Shown here: piece after piece, positions 1 through 5,984 of the stretch | How positions within the stretch are numbered: position 1 is the first letter of the stretch | Layout of the letters: every line of letters starts with the position of its first letter | DNA from: Desulfobulbus sp. | GTDB taxonomy: Bacteria > Desulfobacterota > Desulfobulbia > Desulfobulbales > Desulfobulbaceae | Reading direction: 5' to 3' | Assembly (NCBI GenBank): GCA_011051825.1 | Contig: DRKH01000479.1 | Coordinates: 1 to 14,829, forward strand | Length of the DNA: 14,829 bases | Translations under genes and position numbers: made by a program | The notes under the pieces: generated by a model | Told to the model about the DNA's origin: nothing | The model's database searches: none | What the model saw: only the letters and a program-made list of their open reading frames with translations

Positions 1-143
1 GGTAGGGGCAGAGAACTAGCCCAACCACCACCTGTAACTGTTTAGGAGTGCTCCATATCTGTGCAGTCAGGCCTGTGAACTATAGTGATTCCTATGTGAA
101 TCAGGCCTGACCGTGCAGAGATGGGGTGCTCCTGAACAGTTAC
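1..143 (+). mobile_element. IS66-like MITE, long form, copy 1 (5' end cut by window)
   Basis: Non-coding palindromic element. Positions 34-75 and 102-143 are 42-nt inverted arms matching at 34 of 42 positions, around a 26-nt centre that holds its own TGATTC/GAATCA hairpin. The right end is CCTGAACAGTTAC (131-143). Positions 1-33 match the 5' extension of the copy at 3765-3935 with two differences, so this is a long-form copy and about 11 bp should lie before base 1. The eight bases after the right end are AATTCTTC; the matching left duplication would be off-window. The element lacks the internal GGTAAGCG module found in two other copies. It cannot encode a transposase. The IS66 link is inference from the 5'-GTAA ends and the 8-bp duplications of sister copies. 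Confidence 0.8.
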
Positions 144-262
144 AATTCTTCCATTATATGTGCAGGAGATAAAACAGCGCTCTATAGCCCGGAGTAATTA
201 AATTTGCAAGGCCCCAGAACGAATTTTGCGCCGGCTGCCGGACGGAAAGGCTGTTTTTAGTG

Positions 263-291
263 TTGTCTGGAACGATGAATACCGTTATACT
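263..291 (+). promoter_or_regulatory. candidate sigma70 promoter for serA
   Basis: TTGTCT (263-268) and TATACT (286-291) are separated by exactly 17 bp, a good match to the -35/-10 consensus. A transcript would begin near 298 and open with the repeat-B stem-loop at 305-344, giving serA a leader of about 165 nt. This rests on motif and spacing alone. Confidence 0.45.
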
Positions 292-300
292 TACTTCTTT

Positions 301-375
301 ATCTGAAAATAGCCCACGGCGCAGTGTCGTTTCGGGCTATTTTCATGTTTCGATGTCTACGCTATCTGTCGTGGC
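301..375 (+). repeat. dispersed repeat B, copy 1 (uninterrupted), stem-loop plus tail
   Basis: A perfect 11-bp stem, GAAAATAGCCC (305-315) with GGGCTATTTTC (334-344), has an 18-nt loop. It is followed by the tail TACGCTATCTGTCGTGGC (358-375). The same stem-loop and tail recur upstream of prs at 3714-3757 and 3950-3967, where a MITE separates them. The stem with A- and T-rich ends could act as a bidirectional terminator or as a 5' mRNA stem-loop; the sequence does not decide. The rest of the 1-462 intergenic region (about 144-262 and 376-450) shows no gene. Confidence 0.6.
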
Positions 376-462
376 CGTGATAGGATACTGTCGTCCGGCC
401 ATAGGCGTGTATGTCTACAAAAACAAATTATATATATCATAGATTCAGGGTGAGGGGAAAAA

Positions 463-2061
463 ATGAAGGTACTTATCAGTGATAATCTGGCGCCTGTGGG
501 TGAAAAAATTCTGCGCGAGGCCGGGATTGAAGTGGATGTGAACACCGGGCTGCCGCCGGAAGAGCTCAAAGCTATTATCCCTGAATACGATGGACTTGTT
601 ATTCGCAGTGCAACCAAAGTCCGTGAAGATATTATTGAGGCCGCGACTAAACTTAAAGTTGTCGGCCGGGCCGGAATCGGATTGGACAATGTTGATATCC
701 CCGCTGCCAGCCAGAAGGGAATAGTGGTGATGAATGCGCCGGACGGCAATGCGACCACAGCGGCTGAACATGCTATCTCGATGATGATGTCGCTGGCGCG
801 GAACATTCCTCAGGCTACCGCCTCGATGAAGGCCGGCAAGTGGGAGAAAAAGAGTTTCATGGGACGCGAGGTGACCGGAAAAACCCTTGGCATTGTCGGA
901 ATCGGCCGGATCGGGTCCATTGTCTGCAACAGAGCCCAGGGATTGAAAATGAAGGTCATCGCCTATGATCCCTTTATGCCCCTTGATCTGGTGGAAAAAC
1001 TTGGTGTTGAGCTGGTCGAACTTGATGAACTTGCCCGGCGGGCTGATTTTATTTCCGTGCATACTCCGCTCACCAAGGGCACCCATCATCTCCTGTCCAC
1101 CGATTTTTTTGCCGGCATGAAAAAAGATGCCATGTTCATCGACTGTGCCCGTGGCGGCGTTCTTGATGAGCAGGCCCTGTATGATGCCTTAAGCGAGGGC
1201 CGCCTTGCCGGTGCCGCTCTTGATGTATTTGAAAAAGAGCCTACCACCCTTGAGGGTACGCCTCTGCTCGGCTTGAAGAACTTTATCTGTACCCCGCATC
1301 TGGGCGCCTCCACCAGTGAAGCGCAGGAAAATGTTGCATCCTCTATTGCCGAACAGGTCGCCGACTACCTTCTTAAAGGGGCTGTCCGTAACGCGGTTAA
1401 TGTGCCTTCGGTCAGTGATGATGTCTTGGCTAAAGTCGGACCGTATATCAGCCTGGGCGAGATGCTGGGCTCCCTGCATATGCAGATTGCCCGCGGCAGC
1501 GTGGAAGAGGTCAACCTTGAGTTCAGTGGTGATCTGGCCCAACAGGATATCGGCCCGATCTCGGTTGCGTTCCTCAAGGGCTTGTTTACCCCTATTCTTC
1601 AAGACGCGGTCAATTTTGTCAATGCCCCCTTGATTGCCAAAGAGCGGGGTATTCGTGTTGTTGAGTCAAAAACAAAGCAGGCCGCGGATTTTACAAACCT
1701 GCTCAAGGTTACGGTTAAGACCAATAAAGGAGAAAACATGCTGGCCGGCACGGTGTTCGGCAAAAAGGAACCACGGCTGGTCCGCCTGAATTCCTTCAGG
1801 CTCGAGGCCCTGCCTGCCGGGCCCATGCTCCTGGTTTACAATAAAGATGTGCCGGGGGTTATCGGTGCTCTGGGAACCACACTTGGTGAAAACGGGGTCA
1901 ACATATCCAGGATGACCGTTGGCCGGGAAGAGGCTTCGGAACAGAATGTGATCCTTCTCAATACGAATACGGTTGTTGATAAAGAGTTGCTGGTCAAGGT
2001 CAGGGAACTGGCCCATATTGATGATGCCATGGTTCTCGAATTACCGGTGTATACCGGCTGA
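463..2061 (+). CDS. serA: D-3-phosphoglycerate dehydrogenase
   Basis: This cytosolic enzyme oxidises 3-phosphoglycerate to 3-phosphohydroxypyruvate with NAD+, the first committed step of serine synthesis. The 532-residue protein has the long four-domain (type 1) form. A substrate-binding domain is split around the nucleotide-binding domain, with the Rossmann motif GIVGIGRIGS at 143-152. Next comes an intervening ASB-type domain (about 320-450) and a C-terminal ACT domain (about 454-532), the usual site of serine feedback in the family. Catalytic residues are visible: Arg230 in CARGG, Glu259 in DVFEKEP and His279 in CTPHLGAST. GAGGGG lies 5 nt before the ATG, which supports the start. It is the first gene after a repeat-rich upstream region and has a candidate promoter at 263-291. 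A DUF1844 gene follows after 109 bp. Confidence 0.97.
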   Translation: MKVLISDNLAPVGEKILREAGIEVDVNTGLPPEELKAIIPEYDGLVIRSATKVREDIIEAATKLKVVGRAGIGLDNVDIPAASQKGIVVMNAPDGNATTAAEHAISMMMSLARNIPQATASMKAGKWEKKSFMGREVTGKTLGIVGIGRIGSIVCNRAQGLKMKVIAYDPFMPLDLVEKLGVELVELDELARRADFISVHTPLTKGTHHLLSTDFFAGMKKDAMFIDCARGGVLDEQALYDALSEGRLAGAALDVFEKEPTTLEGTPLLGLKNFICTPHLGASTSEAQENVASSIAEQVADYLLKGAVRNAVNVPSVSDDVLAKVGPYISLGEMLGSLHMQIARGSVEEVNLEFSGDLAQQDIGPISVAFLKGLFTPILQDAVNFVNAPLIAKERGIRVVESKTKQAADFTNLLKVTVKTNKGENMLAGTVFGKKEPRLVRLNSFRLEALPAGPMLLVYNKDVPGVIGALGTTLGENGVNISRMTVGREEASEQNVILLNTNTVVDKELLVKVRELAHIDDAMVLELPVYTG

Positions 2062-2091
2062 TCGGTCCCCGGGCCGAATTTGACAACTCGT

Positions 2092-2115
2092 GTAACGGTT
2101 CAGGCGGGTGCTGCC
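2092..2115 (+). repeat. solo MITE-end-like sequence
   Basis: GTAACGGTTCAGG (2092-2104) matches 12 of 13 bases of the MITE terminus GTAACTGTTCAGG. After a 2-base offset the similarity continues as GGTGCTGCC against AGTGCTCC. No clear opposite end is present before the next gene, although CTTGAAACAGTAC nearby is a degenerate candidate. It is probably a relic or solo end lying between serA and the DUF1844 gene. Confidence 0.4.
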
Positions 2116-2129
2116 TTTAGGCTCTGCTT

Positions 2130-2146
2130 GAAACAGTACCTGTTTC
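2130..2146. promoter_or_regulatory. 17-bp perfect dyad upstream of DUF1844 gene
   Basis: GAAACAGTACCTGTTTC has two perfect 7-bp half sites around a 3-bp centre, ending 24 bp before the DUF1844 start codon. It could be an operator for a dimeric regulator or a short RNA hairpin. It has no T-tract, so it is not an intrinsic terminator. I do not recognise the regulator. Confidence 0.35.
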
Positions 2147-2170
2147 TAGAGAGAAGATTGAGGGAAAAGG

Positions 2171-2497
2171 ATGACTGATCAGGATAAAAAATGCGGTGAA
2201 TGCCCGGATGGAAGGGTTCGCAACAAGGAGGGCAAGTGTGTTATGCCGGAAATTACCTTTCCATCCCTTGTGCTGTCCTATAATACCACGGCCCTGTTCC
2301 ATATGGGCGAACTTGCCCATCCCGAGTCCGGTCAAAAAGTTGTTGATCTTGAACTGGCCAAAAATGCAATTGATACCCTGACCATTCTCCAGGAAAAAAC
2401 CAAAGGCAATCTGAATAGTGATGAAAACGAGCTGTTGACCAGGGTCCTGTATGAATTGAAAATGCGTTTTGTTCAGGCCTGCAAGGAGAGGGGCTGA
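2171..2497 (+). CDS. DUF1844 family protein with N-terminal cysteine cluster
   Basis: This 108-residue soluble protein has no signal peptide or membrane segment. The core from about residue 27 (PEITFPSLVLSYNTTALFHM, then LGE-like and helical segments rich in Leu, Glu and Asp) matches my memory of DUF1844, a family of unknown function common in Desulfobacterota and other Gram-negative bacteria. The first 25 residues add Cys8, Cys11 and Cys23 in a CGEC...GKC arrangement. These might bind metal, but only three cysteines are present. GAGGG 6 nt before the ATG supports the start. The gene sits 30 bp before ispE and is probably co-transcribed with it. No function is assigned; the family call is from sequence character only. 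Confidence 0.8.
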   Translation: MTDQDKKCGECPDGRVRNKEGKCVMPEITFPSLVLSYNTTALFHMGELAHPESGQKVVDLELAKNAIDTLTILQEKTKGNLNSDENELLTRVLYELKMRFVQACKERG

Positions 2498-2527
2498 TAA
2501 TCTTTCCCCAAGGGATCGGTTCTCTTC

Positions 2528-3448
2528 ATGTCGACACAAGCGATTCATCTGGAGACCCCTGCGAAAATCAATCTGTATCTTCGGGTAACCGGACGCAGAC
2601 CTGACGGCTATCATCTGCTGGCAACTCTGATGCAGAAGCTGGCCCTGTATGACCATGTACAGCTTGAGCAGGTGGAGGAGGGGGTTTTTCTGGAATGTCC
2701 GGACAGCGACCTTCCGGTAAATGAGGATAATATCGCCCTGCGTGCGGCCATGCTTTTTCGTTCCTCCCTGCAGGAGCGACTTCCTGATAATTTCGGTGTT
2801 CATATTACGCTCACAAAAAATATCCCCGTTGCCGCCGGGCTCGGGGGAGGCAGCAGTGATGCTGCAGCCGTGTTGACCGGCCTTGACAGGTTGTACCGGA
2901 CCGGTTGTTCAAAGCAGGAGCTTGCTGAACTTGGGCTGGAGCTAGGTGCGGATGTGCCGTTTTTTATCTATGACTGGCCGGTGGCCTGGGCCACCGGCAT
3001 CGGTGAACAGCTGACAGCGGCTCAGGGACTTGAAAATGGTCTTGTACTGCTGGTGAATCCCGGCTTCCCGGTGTCGACAAAATGGGTTTATGAGAATTTA
3101 CCGTTGACATTGGAAGAAAAAAATTTTAACCTATCCGATTCCCATTCTAAACATGATTATTGTCTGGAGGAGAATCCGTTCAGGCAGGCTTCTTTTGCAA
3201 GCAGTGATGTGCAAAATGATCTGGAACTGGTTACCGAAAGTTCATTTAAGGAAATATCCCGAATTAAGGAACAACTCCTTTCCGCAGGAGCAGACAGTGC
3301 CTTGATGAGTGGTTCCGGGCCAACGGTTTTCGGAATTTTTTCCGAGGAAAAGCCGGATCAGGCCCGAGCTTGTTACCGGGAGATGAAGAAATGCTATTCC
3401 CGGACTTTTCTTGTTGCTCCGTTTGCGGACGGCCGGAGCCGACACTAA
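2528..3448 (+). CDS. ispE: 4-diphosphocytidyl-2-C-methyl-D-erythritol kinase
   Basis: IspE phosphorylates the 2-hydroxyl of CDP-methylerythritol with ATP, the fourth step of the MEP (non-mevalonate) isoprenoid pathway, in the cytosol. The 306-residue protein is a GHMP kinase. AKINLYL near the N-terminus carries the catalytic Lys13. The ATP-binding glycine loop VAAGLGGGSSDA covers 101-112, GADVPFF contains catalytic Asp142, and the C-terminal GHMP motif SGSGPTVFG is at 261-269. An insertion rich in Ser, Asn and Glu (about 195-225) looks like a lineage-specific loop. The start has only a weak ribosome-binding site (AGGGATCGG, too far upstream), so translation may depend on coupling to the DUF1844 gene. 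Here ispE is followed after 19 bp by tRNA-Gln and then by prs, a known ispE-prs neighbourhood. Confidence 0.96.
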   Translation: MSTQAIHLETPAKINLYLRVTGRRPDGYHLLATLMQKLALYDHVQLEQVEEGVFLECPDSDLPVNEDNIALRAAMLFRSSLQERLPDNFGVHITLTKNIPVAAGLGGGSSDAAAVLTGLDRLYRTGCSKQELAELGLELGADVPFFIYDWPVAWATGIGEQLTAAQGLENGLVLLVNPGFPVSTKWVYENLPLTLEEKNFNLSDSHSKHDYCLEENPFRQASFASSDVQNDLELVTESSFKEISRIKEQLLSAGADSALMSGSGPTVFGIFSEEKPDQARACYREMKKCYSRTFLVAPFADGRSRH

Positions 3449-3467
3449 GATGGATAAAAAAAACAGT

Positions 3468-3542
3468 TGGGGCGTCGTCAAGCGGTAAGACACAAGGTTT
3501 TGATCCTTGCATTCGGGGGTTCGAATCCCTCCGCCCCAGCCA
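3468..3542 (+). tRNA. tRNA-Gln (anticodon UUG)
   Basis: This is a full cloverleaf of 75 nt. The acceptor stem TGGGGCG (3468-3474) pairs with CGCCCCA (3532-3538), followed by discriminator G and an encoded CCA at 3540-3542. The anticodon stem CAAGG/CCTTG (3493-3497, 3505-3509) encloses loop TTTTGAT with anticodon TTG at 3500-3502, which reads CAA. The T arm contains GGTTCGAATCC. The gene begins 19 bp after the ispE stop codon, so it is probably in the same transcript and needs processing. Confidence 0.97.
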
Positions 3543-3554
3543 TATTTATCTGTA

Positions 3555-3589
3555 ACAGAGGACAGAAGGCAGAAGACAGAAGACAGGGC
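3555..3589. repeat. 7-bp tandem repeat (ACAGAAG)
   Basis: Consecutive heptamers ACAGAGG, ACAGAAG, GCAGAAG, ACAGAAG and a partial ACAGGGC give about 4.5 units of an almost purine-only strand. It lies 12 bp after the tRNA. No gene is present and it is too short to be a CRISPR array. Confidence 0.7.
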
Positions 3590-3590
3590 T

Positions 3591-3640
3591 CGGAATTGTT
3601 TCCGCCCGGAGTTTCCGCTCCGCTTATCTGCGGCGATAAG
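3591..3640. other. three back-to-back stem-loops in tRNA-prs gap
   Basis: CGGAA/TTCCG (3591-3604), CGGAG/CTCCG (3607-3622) and CTTATC/GATAAG (3623-3640) are three short perfect hairpins in tandem. None has a T-tract. They might be a structured RNA tail of the ispE-tRNA transcript or another repeat. No coding signal is seen between 3543 and 4015, which otherwise holds repeat B, a MITE and the prs leader. Confidence 0.4.
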
Positions 3641-3713
3641 AACTGCGACCTGTCTCCAAGCTCCGTCCGGTTTTGTTGTATGTTATGCCCCGGCTTGCCG
3701 GAAATGCTGGTTT

Positions 3714-3967
3714 ATCCGAAAATAGCCTGCGAAGTTTTGCCGATTCGGACTATTTTCATCGTTCGTAACTATTCAGGTAGGGGCAGGGAACTAGCCCTAC
3801 CACCACCTGTAACTGTTCAGGAGTGCTCCATATCTGTGCAGTCAGGCCTGTGAACTATAGTGATTCCTATGTGAATCAGGTCTGACCGTGCAGAGAGGTA
3901 AGCGCAGACTCCGTGGGGTGCTCCTGAATAGTTACCATCGTTTAACCTATACGCTATCTGTTGTGGC
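3714..3967 (+). repeat. dispersed repeat B, copy 2, interrupted by a MITE
   Basis: The left part is the stem-loop GAAAATAG (3718-3725)/CTATTTTC (3750-3757). The tail TACGCTATCTGTTGTGGC is at 3950-3967. Copy 1 at 301-375 has the same stem-loop and tail with no interruption. Removing the MITE and one target duplication leaves CAT...TACGCTATCTG segments of exactly equal length (32 nt) in both copies. The stem is less perfect than in copy 1. Confidence 0.6.
3765..3935 (+). mobile_element. IS66-like MITE, long form, copy 2 (171 bp)
   Basis: The termini are perfect 13-bp inverted repeats, GTAACTATTCAGG (3765-3777) and CCTGAATAGTTAC (3923-3935). Flanking 8-mers CATCGTTC (3757-3764) and CATCGTTT (3936-3943) form a 7/8 target duplication. 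After the left end come a GGTAGGG/CCCTACC hairpin segment (3776-3801), a second internal terminus GTAACTGTTCAGG at 3809, and the palindromic body. Relative to copy 1 a 17-bp module, GGTAAGCGCAGACTCCG (3897-3913), is inserted cleanly between CAGAGA and TGGGGTGC. It has no coding capacity. It sits 80 bp upstream of prs. Confidence 0.85.
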
Positions 3968-3990
3968 TGGGAATAAAAAAAAACCCAGCC
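3965..3990 (+). terminator. stem-loop in the prs leader, possible terminator or attenuator
   Basis: GGCTGGG (3965-3971) pairs with CCCAGCC (3984-3990) around a 12-nt loop made almost wholly of A. TGTTGATTTTT follows, a weak T-tract. It ends 25 bp before the prs start codon, so it could terminate upstream transcription or attenuate prs. The interrupted T-tract makes terminator function uncertain. Confidence 0.4.
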
Positions 3991-4015
3991 TGTTGATTTT
4001 TAAGAGGCTCCAGAA

Positions 4016-4954
4016 ATGCCGAACATTATGAAGGTCTTTACCGGTAACGCCAATCCCGGCATTGCCAGAGAAATATGCGATTACCTCGACATGCCCCTCG
4101 GGACAGCCGAGGTGAAAAAATTTTCAGATGGCGAAATTTCCGTCGATATTGGTGAGAATGTACGGGGTACCGACGTATTTGTTATTCAGCCTACCTGTAC
4201 ACCGGTCAATGATCATCTGATGGAATTGTTGATCATGGTTGATGCCCTGCGCCGGGCATCCGCCCGCAGGATCACCGCTGTTCTGCCGTATTATGGCTAT
4301 GCCCGCCAGGACCGCAAGGTTCGCCCCCGTGTTCCTATTACCGCAAAAGCCGTTGCAGAGATGCTCATGGCAGTCGGCACAAGACGGGTTCTCTGCATGG
4401 ATCTTCATGCCGGCCAGATCCAGGGATTTTTCAATATCCCGGTGGATCATCTGTATGCCGCTCCGCTTATTCTTAAATATATCCGGGAAAAATTTGAAAA
4501 CGTAGTCATGGTCTCGCCTGATGCCGGCGGCGTTGAACGAACACGCGCCTTTGCCAAGCGATTGAATGCCGGTCTTGCCATCATCGATAAACGTCGGGAG
4601 CGGGCCAATGAGTGTCAGGCCATGCATGTCATCGGTGATGTTGCCGGAAAAACCGCCATTCTTCTTGATGATATGGTGGATACGGCCGGAACACTTTGTG
4701 GAGCTGCGGCAAAGCTCAAGGAGAACGGGGCAAGCGAGGTCCATGCCTGCTGTTCACATGCCGTCCTTTCCGGTCCCGCAATTGATCGGCTCAACGATTC
4801 ATGTATTAAGTCGCTTGTGGTGACAAATTCCATTCCTTTACATGAAAAAGCTCATCAGAGTGATAAGATTACAGTGCTTTCCGTCGGAGAGCTGCTTGGA
4901 GAGGCCATCAGAAGGATACATGCCGAGGATTCGGTCAGTTATCTTTTTGTGTAG
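4016..4954 (+). CDS. prs: ribose-phosphate pyrophosphokinase (PRPP synthetase)
   Basis: Prs transfers pyrophosphate from ATP to ribose 5-phosphate. The product, PRPP, feeds purine, pyrimidine, histidine, tryptophan and NAD synthesis. The 312-residue cytosolic protein has the class I length and all main motifs: MDLHAGQIQGFF with His131, the flexible-loop KRR segment (Lys192 in DKRRERAN), SPDAGGVERTRAFAKRL, and the PRPP-binding loop DDMVDTAGTL (218-227). AAGAGG lies 8 nt before the ATG, which supports this start over a second Met four codons in. The gene lies downstream of ispE and tRNA-Gln but is separated by 473 bp filled with repeats, a MITE and a leader hairpin, so it probably has its own promoter. 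rplY follows after 82 bp, a known prs-rplY linkage. Confidence 0.97.
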   Translation: MPNIMKVFTGNANPGIAREICDYLDMPLGTAEVKKFSDGEISVDIGENVRGTDVFVIQPTCTPVNDHLMELLIMVDALRRASARRITAVLPYYGYARQDRKVRPRVPITAKAVAEMLMAVGTRRVLCMDLHAGQIQGFFNIPVDHLYAAPLILKYIREKFENVVMVSPDAGGVERTRAFAKRLNAGLAIIDKRRERANECQAMHVIGDVAGKTAILLDDMVDTAGTLCGAAAKLKENGASEVHACCSHAVLSGPAIDRLNDSCIKSLVVTNSIPLHEKAHQSDKITVLSVGELLGEAIRRIHAEDSVSYLFV

Positions 4955-5036
4955 GTTTTCTCTTCCCAGGTAGTTGCTCTTTTAAATTGAATATGTTTTT
5001 TGTGCAGACAAGGGTCTGTGAGCAAGGAGGTTTGAT

Positions 5037-5594
5037 ATGTTACAGGTAACTATTCCGTCGACAGTTCGTACGGTTTTTGGAAAGGGGCCCATGCGGCAGC
5101 TGCGGATGAATGGCAAAACCCCGGCGATTCTGTATAGCGGAGGAAATGAGCCGGTGTCGCTGGAGTTTGATGCAGGCCTGCTCTTTAAGAACCTCCTGTT
5201 TATCCATGGGCGCAATGCAGTGGTTACGCTTGAAATTGAAGGCGACGGCAAGGGTACCCGTCAGGTACTGGTTCAGGAAATCCAGAAAGATCCGGTCACC
5301 GACCGGCTGGTCCATGTTGATTTTCTTGAAATTGAGCTTGATAAGGCCCTGGACTTTGTTGTGCCGGTCGAGTTTACCGGAGTCGCCCGGGGAGTGGACA
5401 TGGGCGGTGAATTACAGATCCTCAAGGATACAGCCCATCTTCGTGGCTGTCCTCTGGATATCCCTGATTCCCTGACTGCTGATATTACGGAACTTGATCG
5501 TGGTGAGGCCGGAGTAACCTTTGGAGATCTCCAGCTCCCTGCCCAGGTAGAGATGCTTGAAGATGCGACCGTGACCTGTGTTCAGGTACTATAG
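5037..5594 (+). CDS. rplY: 50S ribosomal protein bL25, long Ctc/TL5 form
   Basis: bL25 binds 5S rRNA in the large ribosomal subunit. At 185 residues this is the two-domain form (general stress protein Ctc/TL5) rather than the short ~95-residue E. coli form. The N-terminal L25 barrel (about 1-95) includes GKTPAILYSGG, and VQEIQKDPVTDRLVHVDFLEI is the typical junction with the C-terminal beta domain (about 96-185). A strong ribosome-binding site, AAGGAGG, ends 6 nt before the ATG. The gene is directly after prs and is closed by a strong intrinsic terminator at 5639-5675. Confidence 0.95.
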   Translation: MLQVTIPSTVRTVFGKGPMRQLRMNGKTPAILYSGGNEPVSLEFDAGLLFKNLLFIHGRNAVVTLEIEGDGKGTRQVLVQEIQKDPVTDRLVHVDFLEIELDKALDFVVPVEFTGVARGVDMGGELQILKDTAHLRGCPLDIPDSLTADITELDRGEAGVTFGDLQLPAQVEMLEDATVTCVQVL

Positions 5595-5638
5595 GTTCTG
5601 TAGATCCTGCTTCCCGAAGTGGGGGGACAGTTTTTGAT

Positions 5639-5675
5639 AAGCCGGGGAGAGCCTCCCCGGCTTTTTTTGTTTTTT
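5639..5675 (+). terminator. intrinsic terminator after rplY
   Basis: The 10-bp GC-rich stem AGCCGGGGAG/CTCCCCGGCT (5640-5649, 5653-5662) has a 3-nt loop and is followed by TTTTTTTGTTTTTT. This textbook rho-independent terminator separates the prs-rplY transcript from the pth region. Confidence 0.95.
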
Positions 5676-5690
5676 GTCTGTCCGGTAGTA

Positions 5691-5874
5691 AGGGACTCTC
5701 ACGAAATAACCACAACACCTATGCCTCTCTGCTTCGGGCCATATTTGAACGATTCGCAATCGCAAAATCCTCAACGTAGCACTGCTGTGCGCCTGCGGTT
5801 TTGCTCAATTGAACCGTCCAAATTCAACCCAAATCAGAGCACCTGATCGTCATACTTATTTCGTGCCGGTCCCT
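5691..5874. repeat. 184-bp long-hairpin repeat (REP/BIME-like) upstream of pth
   Basis: AGGGAC (5691-5696) and perfect CACGAAATAA (5700-5709) at the left pair with TTATTTCGTG (5856-5865) and GTCCCT (5869-5874) at the right. The interior continues the fold: GGGCCATATTTG pairs with CAAATTCAACCC through several G-U positions, GCAAAATCC pairs with GGTTTTGC, and the tip is a GCAC/GTGC loop. The whole unit is one long imperfect hairpin between the rplY terminator and pth. The pieces CACGAAATAA and CCTCAACGTA look familiar to me from repeats in other Desulfobacterota genomes; this is unverified memory. No gene is seen between 5676 and 5984. Confidence 0.8.
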
Positions 5875-5984
5875 AATTGGGCAGCTGATTGGATATACGC
5901 ATCGCTTCGATCGGGAGACAGGTCTTCGGATCAGGTCGGATGTGCGGTAAGACCAACAAGAAAGGACAGATTCCTGTTGAACCC

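Noticed and set aside
144..462. Riboswitch or T-box upstream of serA
   Set aside because: I looked for conserved riboswitch or T-box signatures and saw none. The region is explained by a MITE, a candidate promoter and repeat B.
3555..3589. Heptamer repeats considered as CRISPR or iteron origin
   Set aside because: The units are 7 bp with no spacers, there is no adjacent replication initiator gene, and the setting is chromosomal housekeeping.
3467..3853. 128-codon + strand ORF across the tRNA and prs upstream region
   Set aside because: It overlaps tRNA-Gln, the heptamer repeats, repeat B and the MITE, and has no protein character. The open frame is incidental.
5889..5984. 32-residue N-terminal extension of pth
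   Set aside because: The extension has no family similarity, and the conserved N-terminus begins at 5985. The total length without it (197) fits the family.
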